64,000 nucleotides of DNA from Indolivaga macrotermitis. Its GTDB lineage: Bacteria > Bacteroidota > Bacteroidia > Bacteroidales > Dysgonomonadaceae. Under the pieces are notes generated by a model that was not told where the DNA came from, ran no database searches, and saw only the letters and a program-made list of their open reading frames with translations. Numbering within the stretch: the first letter of the stretch is position 1; each line of letters starts with the position of its first letter. Both the position numbers and the translations under genes were made by a program. The stretch spans positions 268,544 to 332,543 of the forward strand of contig NZ_FQUC01000003.1 in the NCBI RefSeq assembly GCF_900128985.1, written 5' to 3'. Below are positions 54,860 to 62,375 of the stretch, piece by piece.

Positions 54860-57019
54860 CTAATCTTCCGTGGTCTGAGTTGCTTCGTATGCTTTCAGTA
54901 ATTTATCCTGTACGTCTGATGGCACAAGTTCGTAACTTGAAAACTTCATGATAAACGAAGCCCTCCCTCCAGTTAATGAGCTGAGAGTTATGGAATAATT
55001 AGACATTTCTTTTAATGGGACTTTAGCATTAAGTACCTCTATTTCGTTATCGCTTTCCATACCGAGAATAGTTGCCCTGTGATTTTGTAAATCACTCATG
55101 ACATCTCCTAATTTATCAGCCGGAGTGAATACGGTAACATCATATATCGGCTCAAGTATTTTAGGTCCGGCGTTCCGGAATGCTTCGTTAAAGGCATTCC
55201 TGCCTGCCAGCATAAAGGATATTTCATTGGAGTCTACCGGGTGCATTTTGCCGTCGTAAACAATTACGCGGACATCACGGGCATACGACCCTGTCAGTGG
55301 ACCTTGTTCGAGGCGTGCCATGATACCTTTTATAATAGCAGGCATGAAACGCGAATCGATAGATCCGCCTACTATACTGTTGACGAATACAAGTTTTCCA
55401 CCCCATTCGAGATCGAATGTCTGTACATCCCGCGATTGTACTTTAAATTCCTGTCCATTAAACTTATAACTGTCGGGCATAGGCATACCTTCGCTGTATG
55501 GCTCTACAATAAGGTGTACTTCTCCAAACTGCCCGGCACCTCCCGATTGTTTTTTGTGGCGGTAATCTGCCCTCGAAGGTTTTGTTATTGTTTCTCTGTA
55601 AGGAATTTTCGGTTCGGAATATGTAATAACTATTTTGTCATTGTTTTCGAGTCTCCATTTTAAAGTTTTCAGATGGAATTCTCCCTGCCCCGAAACGATC
55701 ATTTGTTTCAGCTCTTTCGAGTTTTCTATCAACCATGTCGGATCTTCTCCGTGCATACGCTGTAACGCCTCATTCAGTTTTTCGGCATCTCTTTCGTTTA
55801 CAGGTTTAATGGCTCTGCGATATTTAGGGTCGGGATATTTGATGAAGTTGAATTTATTCTCGATACCTTTTCCGTTCAGGGTGTTACCGGTACGTACATC
55901 CTTTAGTTTGACGGCAGCACCTATATCCCCGGCAACCATTTCATCTACTTTGACCCGTTGTTGACCTGCTACAGAAAATATTTGCCCCATGCGTTCTTTA
56001 GAACCCCTGTCTGAATTTACCAAATCATCTCCTTCATGGACAGAACCGCTCATTACCTTGAAGTAAGAGATATCTCCAACATGTGGTTCAATAGTCGATT
56101 TAAAGAAAAATAAACTGGTTGGGGCCTTAGAGTCCGGCTTCACTTCTTCTCCTTCGGTATTGATCGGGTGAGCCATATCAACAACGTAGGGAACTACGTT
56201 ACCTAAGAATTCCATTGTACGCCTGACACACATATCGCGAGCTGCACAGACACAGAAAATAGGGTAGATGTCTCGTTTAACCAAGCCCCATCGTATTCCG
56301 AATCTCATTTCTTCTTCGGTGAGGGAACCCTGTTCGAAAAATTTCTCCATTAGTGAATCTTCGTGTTCGGCAGCTGCTTCCACTAGCTTTTGATGAAGTT
56401 CTTCGGCTTTTTCTCTTTCTTCATCGGGTATTTCGAGTACTTCCGGAACACCGCCTTCGGGTTTCCATCTGTACATTTTTTTCTTTAGTACATCAACTAC
56501 TGCATTGAAGTTTTCGCCACAATTAAGTGGATACTGCACTAATACAGCTTTTTCGCCGTATCGTTCTTTTAGCTGGTATACAGTATTGTCAAAATCTGCT
56601 TTTTCGTGATCAAGTTGGTTGACTATGAATATAACCGGCTTATGTAGTTTCTTTGTGTATCTTAATTGGTTTATCGTTCCTACTTCCAGTCCATGCTGGG
56701 CATTCAGTACCATTAGTGCTGTATCTGTAACATTGAGTGAAGTAACTACATTGCCTATAAAATCATCTGATCCGGGGCAGTCAATAAAGTTAAGTTTACG
56801 GTTCATCCATTCTACCGAGAATATACTGGAAAAGACCGAATAGCCATATTCCTTTTCGACCGGAAAATAATCCGTGACGGTATTTCCTGCTTCCACAGTT
56901 CCTCTGCGTTTAATTACTCCGGCCTCGAAAAGCATAGCTTCGGCCAAGGTCGTTTTACCGGAGCCTGAGCTCCCGAGAATTGCAATGTTTTTGATTTCGT
57001 TAGTTTGGTAAGTCTTCAT
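54860..57019 (-). CDS. elongation factor G paralogue (EF-G2 type) without catalytic histidine
   Basis: A 719-residue protein with full EF-G domain order: G domain, domain II, then GQGEFHLKTLKWRLENN and PKIPYRETITKPSRADYRHK, RFMPAIIKGI and the C-terminal LSSLTGGRASFIMKFSSYE. The G domain deviates from translocase EF-G. G1 is GSSGSGKTT (16-24), G3 is DCPGSDDF with Ser84 where the catalytic His should be, and G4 is NQLD (134-137) rather than NKxD. The G2 loop also lacks the usual RGIT. This is the EF-G2 class; a Bacteroides EF-G2 has been described as lacking GTPase activity. A canonical fusA must lie elsewhere. Confidence 0.9.
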   Translation of the reverse strand: MKTYQTNEIKNIAILGSSGSGKTTLAEAMLFEAGVIKRRGTVEAGNTVTDYFPVEKEYGYSVFSSIFSVEWMNRKLNFIDCPGSDDFIGNVVTSLNVTDTALMVLNAQHGLEVGTINQLRYTKKLHKPVIFIVNQLDHEKADFDNTVYQLKERYGEKAVLVQYPLNCGENFNAVVDVLKKKMYRWKPEGGVPEVLEIPDEEREKAEELHQKLVEAAAEHEDSLMEKFFEQGSLTEEEMRFGIRWGLVKRDIYPIFCVCAARDMCVRRTMEFLGNVVPYVVDMAHPINTEGEEVKPDSKAPTSLFFFKSTIEPHVGDISYFKVMSGSVHEGDDLVNSDRGSKERMGQIFSVAGQQRVKVDEMVAGDIGAAVKLKDVRTGNTLNGKGIENKFNFIKYPDPKYRRAIKPVNERDAEKLNEALQRMHGEDPTWLIENSKELKQMIVSGQGEFHLKTLKWRLENNDKIVITYSEPKIPYRETITKPSRADYRHKKQSGGAGQFGEVHLIVEPYSEGMPMPDSYKFNGQEFKVQSRDVQTFDLEWGGKLVFVNSIVGGSIDSRFMPAIIKGIMARLEQGPLTGSYARDVRVIVYDGKMHPVDSNEISFMLAGRNAFNEAFRNAGPKILEPIYDVTVFTPADKLGDVMSDLQNHRATILGMESDNEIEVLNAKVPLKEMSNYSITLSSLTGGRASFIMKFSSYELVPSDVQDKLLKAYEATQTTED

Positions 57020-57442
57020 GGTACAAAATATTTATAGGTTGTCGATAAATTAGGACTTACATCCTGTTTGTTGAATTCACTAACCACAGGCACCTTATTA
57101 TATTATAATATAAGGTGTATCTATGATTAGGAAGTATATCATAAAATCCTTTATTCTTATTTTGCGTATGAGTTGAATCGCTATTCTTCTGCGTGAATAA
57201 TGCCGTGTTTTCGTCCCGAAAAACGGTCTTTTCCAAAATTAATAAATGTTCTGCTTATATGATGGAGTTAATTTGCTGAAAATTATATGTTATTGAGCAG
57301 GAATTACAAATTGATTAAAGGTATGTAAGGTGTCAGTTTTCCTTTAAATGAATATATAGTAACACCGGATAACTAGGTGAGTTATCCGGTGTTACTAGAG
57401 TTCGTCTTATTGTTATTTATATATACCTATATAATATACCGA
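57020..57442. other. intergenic region between EF-G2 and the HxH operon
   Basis: There is no gene here. It contains an 8-bp inverted repeat (CACCTTAT at 57091-57098 with ATAAGGTG ending at 57117) upstream of the EF-G2 gene, which may lie in its leader, and the terminator hairpin at 57357-57397. Confidence 0.4.
57357..57397 (-). terminator. terminator hairpin of the HxH-repeat operon
   Basis: A perfect 18-bp stem (57357-57374 with 57380-57397) and a 5-nt loop lie 45 bp past the last gene's stop. The tail is AT-rich rather than a pure T-run. Confidence 0.65.
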
Positions 57443-58663
57443 TCAAAAACCAAGGTAAATAAAGGTATTAACTGCCAGATATGCAGATCTGTTGTCTAAA
57501 GCAGTTCCACTACCAAGTGGCAAATATCCCGTACCACTGTATGTATGTGTATGGGCAGTGCCTCCACTGGCAGACGTTCCGCTATATGCGTGTGTATGTG
57601 CTGCTCCTGCACTACTTGATGTTGCACTATATGTATGTGTATGTGCTGCTCCTGCAGATGTTACGGATGTGCCGGAGAGAGTATGTGTATGTGCTGCACC
57701 TGCACTAGCGGCTGTACCTGTGTATGAGTGTGTATGTGCACCATTACTACTAGTTGTAGCTGTTTGTGTAGAGGTTAAACTCCAATAACCGGAATTAGCC
57801 CCCACATGGCTGAAAGTACCTCTGGTCGGCACTTGAAAAGTGTGTGTATGTGCACCATTACTACTCGAATTAACCGAACCATATGTATGTGTATGCGCAG
57901 TATTGGTTGAGGTTAAGCTGATACTATGTACGTGTCCGGTACTGCCGGATGTTGCACTCAGGGTGTGCGAATGTCCTACACTGGTAGATGTTGCACTGTA
58001 GGTATGATTGTGAGAACCTTCGGACGAAGACGTTCCGATCATAGTACCTGTCATAGTAACATTGGGGAGGTTTACCTGAGCTATTGTCTGGCTGTTGGCT
58101 CCTCCGGTACTACCCAGAGCTTCGGTTCCGGTTTTAGCCTTTAAGACCCTGTCTGTAGCATTCGGGAGATTGGCTGTGAAGCCAAGACTGGTCGCTATTG
58201 CTTGCGCATTAGCCGAAAGACTTGTTATGGCTCTGCCGTCTAAGAGATACCAACCATCGTGATCTGCTGTTCTGAAAGAATTGACAACATCTCCCGGCCT
58301 GTACAGGTCACTGAAAGGATTCAGTTTCTGCCAAAGGCTACCATCGAAATAGTAGTATCCTATGGTTGTGATGTTTGCTCTTTGTCCCGTGTTACCACCT
58401 CCTGTTATGGCTGTAATGTATACAATGGTTCCCTTCTGATCTGCTCCATATAAAGAGTTTCCTTTGCCGGTAAGATCAGCTAGAGTAAGTCTCGGCGCCT
58501 GCATTCCGGCAGCACGATCTGTTTCGGGGTCGGCTATAATATCTAAAGTCGATTTAGGTGTTTGGGTTCTGATACCAACTTGGCTGAAGACGGGTGTATT
58601 ATATGTGAATAATATGATTATGAACATTAATACAGCTTGATATGACTGTTTTTGCTGTTTCAT
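57443..58663 (-). CDS. secreted tail-collar/fibre-like protein with ten HxH motifs (copy A)
   Basis: About 406 residues from the ATG at 58663; an upstream ATG (58726) would overlap the preceding gene and lose the signal peptide. Signal peptide (cleavage after VFSQ), an N-terminal module shared by all three copies (VGIRTQTPKSTLDI, PRLTLADLTGKGNSLYG, GYYYFDGSLWQKL), then a phage tail-collar-like stretch (GWYLLDGRAITSL, LGFTANLPNATDRVLK, LGSTGGANSQTIAQVNLPN). Then five HxH motifs (HNH, HSH, HVH, HTH, HTH), an insert with YWSLTS, five more HTH motifs, and the collar-like C-terminus LDNRSAYLAVNTFIYLGF. In phage fibres HxH motifs coordinate metal ions along a trimeric needle. Last gene of the operon. 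Its surface role is inferred. Confidence 0.75.
   Translation of the reverse strand: MKQQKQSYQAVLMFIIILFTYNTPVFSQVGIRTQTPKSTLDIIADPETDRAAGMQAPRLTLADLTGKGNSLYGADQKGTIVYITAITGGGNTGQRANITTIGYYYFDGSLWQKLNPFSDLYRPGDVVNSFRTADHDGWYLLDGRAITSLSANAQAIATSLGFTANLPNATDRVLKAKTGTEALGSTGGANSQTIAQVNLPNVTMTGTMIGTSSSEGSHNHTYSATSTSVGHSHTLSATSGSTGHVHSISLTSTNTAHTHTYGSVNSSSNGAHTHTFQVPTRGTFSHVGANSGYWSLTSTQTATTSSNGAHTHSYTGTAASAGAAHTHTLSGTSVTSAGAAHTHTYSATSSSAGAAHTHAYSGTSASGGTAHTHTYSGTGYLPLGSGTALDNRSAYLAVNTFIYLGF
57540..58020 (-). repeat. HxH-coding tandem repeat array, copy A
   Basis: Ten imperfect units of mostly 42-45 bp, each encoding an HxH followed by a Ser/Thr/Gly/Ala-rich spacer, are interrupted by one longer unit at about 57745-57835. 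Confidence 0.75.
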
Positions 58664-58694
58664 CGTTTTTTTGTTTTTAAGAATTAAACTGGTT

Positions 58695-59921
58695 TTACAA
58701 ACCGAGATAAATAAAAGTGTTAACACTCATAAACGGAGCCCTGTTTTCTAATGTAGTAGCACTTCCGCCCGTCATTACCGACGAAGTTCCGCTTACTGTA
58801 TGTGTATGAGCTCCGGCACTACCCGATGTCGCGCTGAAAGTATGTGCGTGCCCGACACTGGATGAAGTTCCTGCCAGTGTATGTGTATGAGTCGTGCTTC
58901 CAGTTGCTCCACTGTAAGTGTGCGTATGTGTATTGCTACTCGAAGTTGCGCTGAATGTATGTGTGTGTGCTCCGGCACTACTTGATGTAAAGGTCATATC
59001 GTTATCGACACTCCAAAGTGAATTCAAAGAAGTTACACCGCGGTGCGAAGCACTGTTTCTGTTAGGGCGTGTAAATGTATGCGTATGTGCCCCGGCGCTG
59101 CCTGATGTTCCGTTTGCTGTGTGTGTATGTGCAACACCTCCATTGGCAACTGTCATAGTACTGTATGCATGTGTATGCGCAGTACCTCCACTGGCAGATG
59201 TTCCACTGAACGTATGTGTATGCGCAGCACCTCCACTAACGGATGTTCCACTGAATGTGTGCGTATGCGCGGCTCCTCCGCTTTCGGATGTTCCGCTTAT
59301 ACTGGCTGATAAGGTTATGTTCGGTAAATTTTCCTTAGTTATGGTTAAGCTGTTTGTACCTCCGGTGCTTCCTAAAGTTTCGGTACTCGATTTTGTTTTT
59401 AATACTTTGTCTCTGGCATCCGGAAGGGTGGTGCCGAAGCCAAGGCTGGCAGCAGCAGTCCGCGCATTTGCAGGAAGGCTCGTAATAGCCCTGCCATCTA
59501 ACAAATACCATCCATTGTGATCTGCTGTTTTGAACGAATCTTTGATATTTCCGGCTGTTTGCGACGGTGCATAAAGGTTGAATCTTACCCAACTGCTGCC
59601 ATCAAAATAGTAATATCCGGGTACGGCAATGTTAAGCCTTTGTCCGGTATTACCACCTCCTGATATATCGGTAATGTATATTATACAACCTTTTTGGGCT
59701 ATTCCGTACAGAGATTCTCCTTTAGCTGTTAACTGTGCCAAAGTGAGCCTTGGTGCAGTGAGCCCGGCTATATGGCTAGTGCTTGATACTGCTGCAATAT
59801 CCAGTGTTGATTTTGGGTCCGAAGTATTAATGCCTATTTGAGAATGGACAGGAGTATTATATATAGATATAATGAATAAAGACATTAATATGGGAAGAAA
59901 TGCTTGTCTTCTTTGTTTCAT
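58695..59921 (-). CDS. secreted tail-collar/fibre-like protein with ten HxH motifs (copy B)
   Basis: A 408-residue paralogue of its neighbours, with the same order: signal peptide ending at VHSQ, N-terminal module (IGINTSDPKSTLDIAA, GLTAPRLTLAQLTAKGESLYG), tail-collar-like region (GWYLLDGRAITSLPA, LGFGTTLPDARDKVLKTK, ENLPNITLS), five HTH motifs, an insert with LNSLWSVDND, five more HxH motifs (one is HAH) and the end LENRAPFMSVNTFIYLGL. It is the middle gene, 56 bp after copy C and 31 bp before copy A. Spacers between HxH motifs are mostly 15 residues, rich in Ser, Gly and Ala. Confidence 0.75.
   Translation of the reverse strand: MKQRRQAFLPILMSLFIISIYNTPVHSQIGINTSDPKSTLDIAAVSSTSHIAGLTAPRLTLAQLTAKGESLYGIAQKGCIIYITDISGGGNTGQRLNIAVPGYYYFDGSSWVRFNLYAPSQTAGNIKDSFKTADHNGWYLLDGRAITSLPANARTAAASLGFGTTLPDARDKVLKTKSSTETLGSTGGTNSLTITKENLPNITLSASISGTSESGGAAHTHTFSGTSVSGGAAHTHTFSGTSASGGTAHTHAYSTMTVANGGVAHTHTANGTSGSAGAHTHTFTRPNRNSASHRGVTSLNSLWSVDNDMTFTSSSAGAHTHTFSATSSSNTHTHTYSGATGSTTHTHTLAGTSSSVGHAHTFSATSGSAGAHTHTVSGTSSVMTGGSATTLENRAPFMSVNTFIYLGL
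58793..59282 (-). repeat. HxH-coding tandem repeat array, copy B
   Basis: Ten units of about 36-45 bp with one longer central unit. Similarity between units and to copies A and C offers substrates for recombination. Confidence 0.75.
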
Positions 59922-59977
59922 TGTTTTATATTTTTGTTGAATTTAAGTATATCAAAAACAGCTCTACAGCCATTTTA

Positions 59978-61180
59978 TTATTGACCTAGATATATAAAAG
60001 TATTTACTACCATATATGCCGATCTGTTATTTAAAGCTGTTCCGCTACCTCCGGTCGGGAATGATGCTGTCCCGGATATTTGATGTTGGTGTGCTCCTGT
60101 AGAAGCGAAAGACCCGCTTACCGAGTGTGTATGTGCATTGGCTGTGGGTAGTGTTCCGCTTACGGTATGTGTATGTGCATCGGCTGTAGCTAACGATCCG
60201 GTAACGGCATGTGTATGCCCTCCGGCAGAACCTGTTGTTCCACTCACTGTATGCGTATGTGCTCCGGCACTGGATGTAGTAGTGTTTGTAGATGCTAACA
60301 TACTCCAGATAGCTCCGGCATTAGGTCCTCTGTCGACATCGGAGTTTATATAATAAATGGATGTAGCGGTGTGTGTATGTGCTCCGGCTGAGGCTAATGT
60401 TCCACTTACAGCATGTGTATGTGCTCCGGCAGCAGCCAAAGTGCCGGCAACTGTATGTGTATGCGCCCCTGCTGCAACCAGATTAGTACTAACTGTATGG
60501 GCATGCGCATCAGCGGTATTCAGGGTTACTGTACCTGTAGTATGTGTGTGCGCTCCGGCAGAAGCCAGATTTGCAGTAAGAGTCCCGGCTAAAGGTGCGG
60601 ATGGCAAGTTGGCCTGAGTTATCGTTTTAGTAGTAGTTCCGCCCAGAGTACCCAATGCTTCCGAAGTAGTTTTCGTTTTTAAAGTCCTGTCACTTGTATT
60701 CGGTAGGTTGGTAGTAAATCCAAGGCTGGTTGCTTTTGCCTGAATGGCTGCCGGGAGGGTAGAAATAGCCCTGCCATTCAGTAAGTACCAACCTTGATGG
60801 TCTACAGTCATGAATGAGTATTTGACATCTCCGGCTACATCGTCGGTAATTTCAAAGGCACCGAGTTTTTGCCATGCCGATCCGTCGAAATAATAATATC
60901 CGGCAATAGTGATATTTACTCTCTGCCCGGTTTTATTTCCTCCTGATATATCGGAAATAAATATAATTGTCCCTACCTGAGCTGTCCCGTATAAAGAGTT
61001 TCCTTTGGCTGTGAGTTCTGCTAATGTCAGTCGGGGTGCCTGTATACCTGCAATGTGGGTAGTCGCATTGATGGCGGTAACATCTAATGTCGATTTCGGG
61101 CTTTCGGTATTGACTCCTACCTGAGCGGAGACAATTCCCATCGAAAAAAGTCCGAGGATTAGTAAGCTTGTTTTCTTCAT
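59978..61180 (-). CDS. secreted tail-collar/fibre-like protein with ten HxH motifs (copy C)
   Basis: About 400 residues; the ATG at 61180 starts the signal peptide (MKKTSLLILGLFSMG, cleavage after VSAQ), and an ATG two codons upstream is also possible. It has the N-terminal module (VGVNTESPKSTLDVTA, IQAPRLTLAELTAKGNSLYG), a tail-collar-like segment (GWYLLNGRAISTLPA, LGFTTNLPNTSDRTLKTK, QANLPSAPLAG), five HxH motifs (second is HAH), an insert with GAIWSMLAS, five more (last is HQH) and the end LNNRSAYMVVNTFIYLGQ. The spacer is 14 residues in most units. It is the first gene of the three-gene operon, behind a long leader with a (TC)n tract and a hairpin. Confidence 0.75.
   Translation of the reverse strand: MKKTSLLILGLFSMGIVSAQVGVNTESPKSTLDVTAINATTHIAGIQAPRLTLAELTAKGNSLYGTAQVGTIIFISDISGGNKTGQRVNITIAGYYYFDGSAWQKLGAFEITDDVAGDVKYSFMTVDHQGWYLLNGRAISTLPAAIQAKATSLGFTTNLPNTSDRTLKTKTTSEALGTLGGTTTKTITQANLPSAPLAGTLTANLASAGAHTHTTGTVTLNTADAHAHTVSTNLVAAGAHTHTVAGTLAAAGAHTHAVSGTLASAGAHTHTATSIYYINSDVDRGPNAGAIWSMLASTNTTTSSAGAHTHTVSGTTGSAGGHTHAVTGSLATADAHTHTVSGTLPTANAHTHSVSGSFASTGAHQHQISGTASFPTGGSGTALNNRSAYMVVNTFIYLGQ
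60079..60566 (-). repeat. HxH-coding tandem repeat array, copy C
   Basis: Ten units, mostly 42 bp, with a longer central unit; encodes the histidine ladder of copy C. Confidence 0.75.
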
Positions 61181-61237
61181 TGTCATTTATTTGAGTTGTT
61201 GTTTTTTATATTGAGTGTTGTTTTATTTTTATAATAG

Positions 61238-61268
61238 ACAGCAAAGTGCAATCACTGCACTTTGCTGT
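61238..61268 (-). promoter_or_regulatory. perfect 13-bp hairpin in the leader of the HxH operon
   Basis: ACAGCAAAGTGCA (61238-61250) and TGCACTTTGCTGT (61256-61268) form a perfect 13-bp stem with a 5-nt loop, 57 bp upstream of the copy C ATG. No T-run follows on the minus strand, so it is not a typical terminator; it may be an RNA regulatory element or protein site. Confidence 0.55.
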
Positions 61269-61543
61269 AAGTATAGAAGGTCTTTTGCCATATTTCTTCA
61301 GAAGTAGTATTCGAACGACAACAAAACAACAATTTTTCTACTTGAAATAAATTGGCAGACCAACTAATGTTAATATATGGTAATGTTATTAGATATCTAT
61401 ATACGTGAGGTATTAACGTGTTTTTACTACACATTAATAAAGAGTTATAGTGATACTTAGTGCTTTTTACAATAAATCAAATCAAAAGCTATTTTGATAT
61501 ACAAAAAATAAATACTATATATTACGGATATATGCGCATGTGG

Positions 61544-61581
<38 letters not shown>

Positions 61582-61600
61582 ATATTTCAGCGCATAAAGA

Positions 61601-61608
61601 CAAATTTA
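61601..61608 (-). promoter_or_regulatory. alternative -7 box for the HxH operon
   Basis: TAAATTTG on the minus strand is an exact TAnnTTTG match just upstream of the (GA)n tract; the -33 element is poor. Confidence 0.35.
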
Positions 61609-61699
61609 AATTGTTAAAATTTAAATTTGAACTATTTATAATGTTGTTATGTGTGAAATTATTCGCCACAGTAATCTGTTAAAAAAAATGTTATTGCGA

Positions 61700-61730
61700 C
61701 AAATTTAATAGTTTTTTTGAATTAAACAAA
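61700..61730 (-). promoter_or_regulatory. consensus promoter upstream of the HxH operon
   Basis: On the minus strand TTTG (61730-61727), a 19-bp spacer and TAAATTTG (61707-61700) match the Bacteroidota consensus exactly. The start would be near 61693, giving a leader of about 510 nt. The -33 box falls in the U-tract of the adjoining terminator, so part of the match could be coincidental. Confidence 0.5.
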
Positions 61731-61759
61731 ACCCGACTATCTAAATGGGATAATCGGGT
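61731..61759 (-). terminator. terminator of the upstream secreted-protein operon
   Basis: ACCCGA (61731-61736) pairs with TCGGGT (61754-61759), extended by TATC/GATA after one mismatch, with T-rich sequence on both sides. It probably serves the gene ending at 61771. Confidence 0.75.
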
Positions 61760-61770
61760 CGTTTTTTATT

Positions 61771-62373
61771 TTATCTTAAAGTGAATATAATATTAACAAA
61801 TGCATCATAATTAGGCAGAGTATTAACAGTATAACTTAAAACCCCTGTATTACTTATTCCCGTTATTGTTATGCATGGATCACAGTAAGTTACATAATAA
61901 TTTAATTGCGAATTATTAAAGTATGAAATTCTAACCGGAGCACTGGTGCTTTTTACTTTCGGTGTGTTAAACCCTGTATAGTATATATTGTATAAATCGA
62001 GAGTTTGAGTACCTGTCAGTAAACTACCCGAACCATCCGACGTCGGAATATTCACCGAAGGCATATACAAAAAGTGGCGGTTATAAAGAGTTAAACAAGA
62101 CCACGAAAAAGTCCCCGGATTAGCAGGCGTATCTTTATACTGAGATACGCATTTATAATCCGTATCATACACCGTTAAGCCCGAAGCCGGACTTGCGATA
62201 GCCAATTTCTGAGAAGTTGTCATTCGAGGAATAAGCAAGCCTTTGTCATTGTTGTACGCATTGATATCCAACACTGACGAGCTGCTGGGATTATCCGTAT
62301 TCACCCCTATCTGGGCTATGCAATATGATGTTGTATATAAGACATAGATAATTGTTAAGAGTATGTGCTTCAT
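61771..62373 (-). CDS. small secreted protein with IGVNT N-terminal module
   Basis: About 200 residues from the ATG at 62373, which starts a signal peptide (MKHILLTIIYVLYTT, cleavage after CIAQ) and lies 2 bp after the preceding stop; an ATG at 62442 would overlap the upstream gene. The N-terminal module IGVNTDNPSSSSVLDINA, GLLIPRMTTSQKLAIASPAS, GLTVYDTDYKCVSQY is of the type that opens many Bacteroidota surface proteins and resembles that of the HxH proteins. The C-terminal part ends TGVLSYTVNTLPNYDAFVNI, similar to the partial gene at the window end. Function unknown. Confidence 0.7.
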   Translation of the reverse strand: MKHILLTIIYVLYTTSYCIAQIGVNTDNPSSSSVLDINAYNNDKGLLIPRMTTSQKLAIASPASGLTVYDTDYKCVSQYKDTPANPGTFSWSCLTLYNRHFLYMPSVNIPTSDGSGSLLTGTQTLDLYNIYYTGFNTPKVKSTSAPVRISYFNNSQLNYYVTYCDPCITITGISNTGVLSYTVNTLPNYDAFVNIIFTLR

Positions 62374-62375
62374 AT

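Noticed and set aside
58918..59520. Long plus-strand reading frame opposite the HxH arrays (also 57492-57788, 60138-60353 and 60357-60617)
   Set aside because: They are antisense shadows of the repeats, giving periodic VCVCA peptides; no start signal or family.
57443..61186. Prophage or CRISPR array
   Set aside because: The repeats encode in-frame histidine motifs in signal-peptide proteins with no capsid, terminase, integrase or cas gene nearby, and repeat units have no unique spacers.
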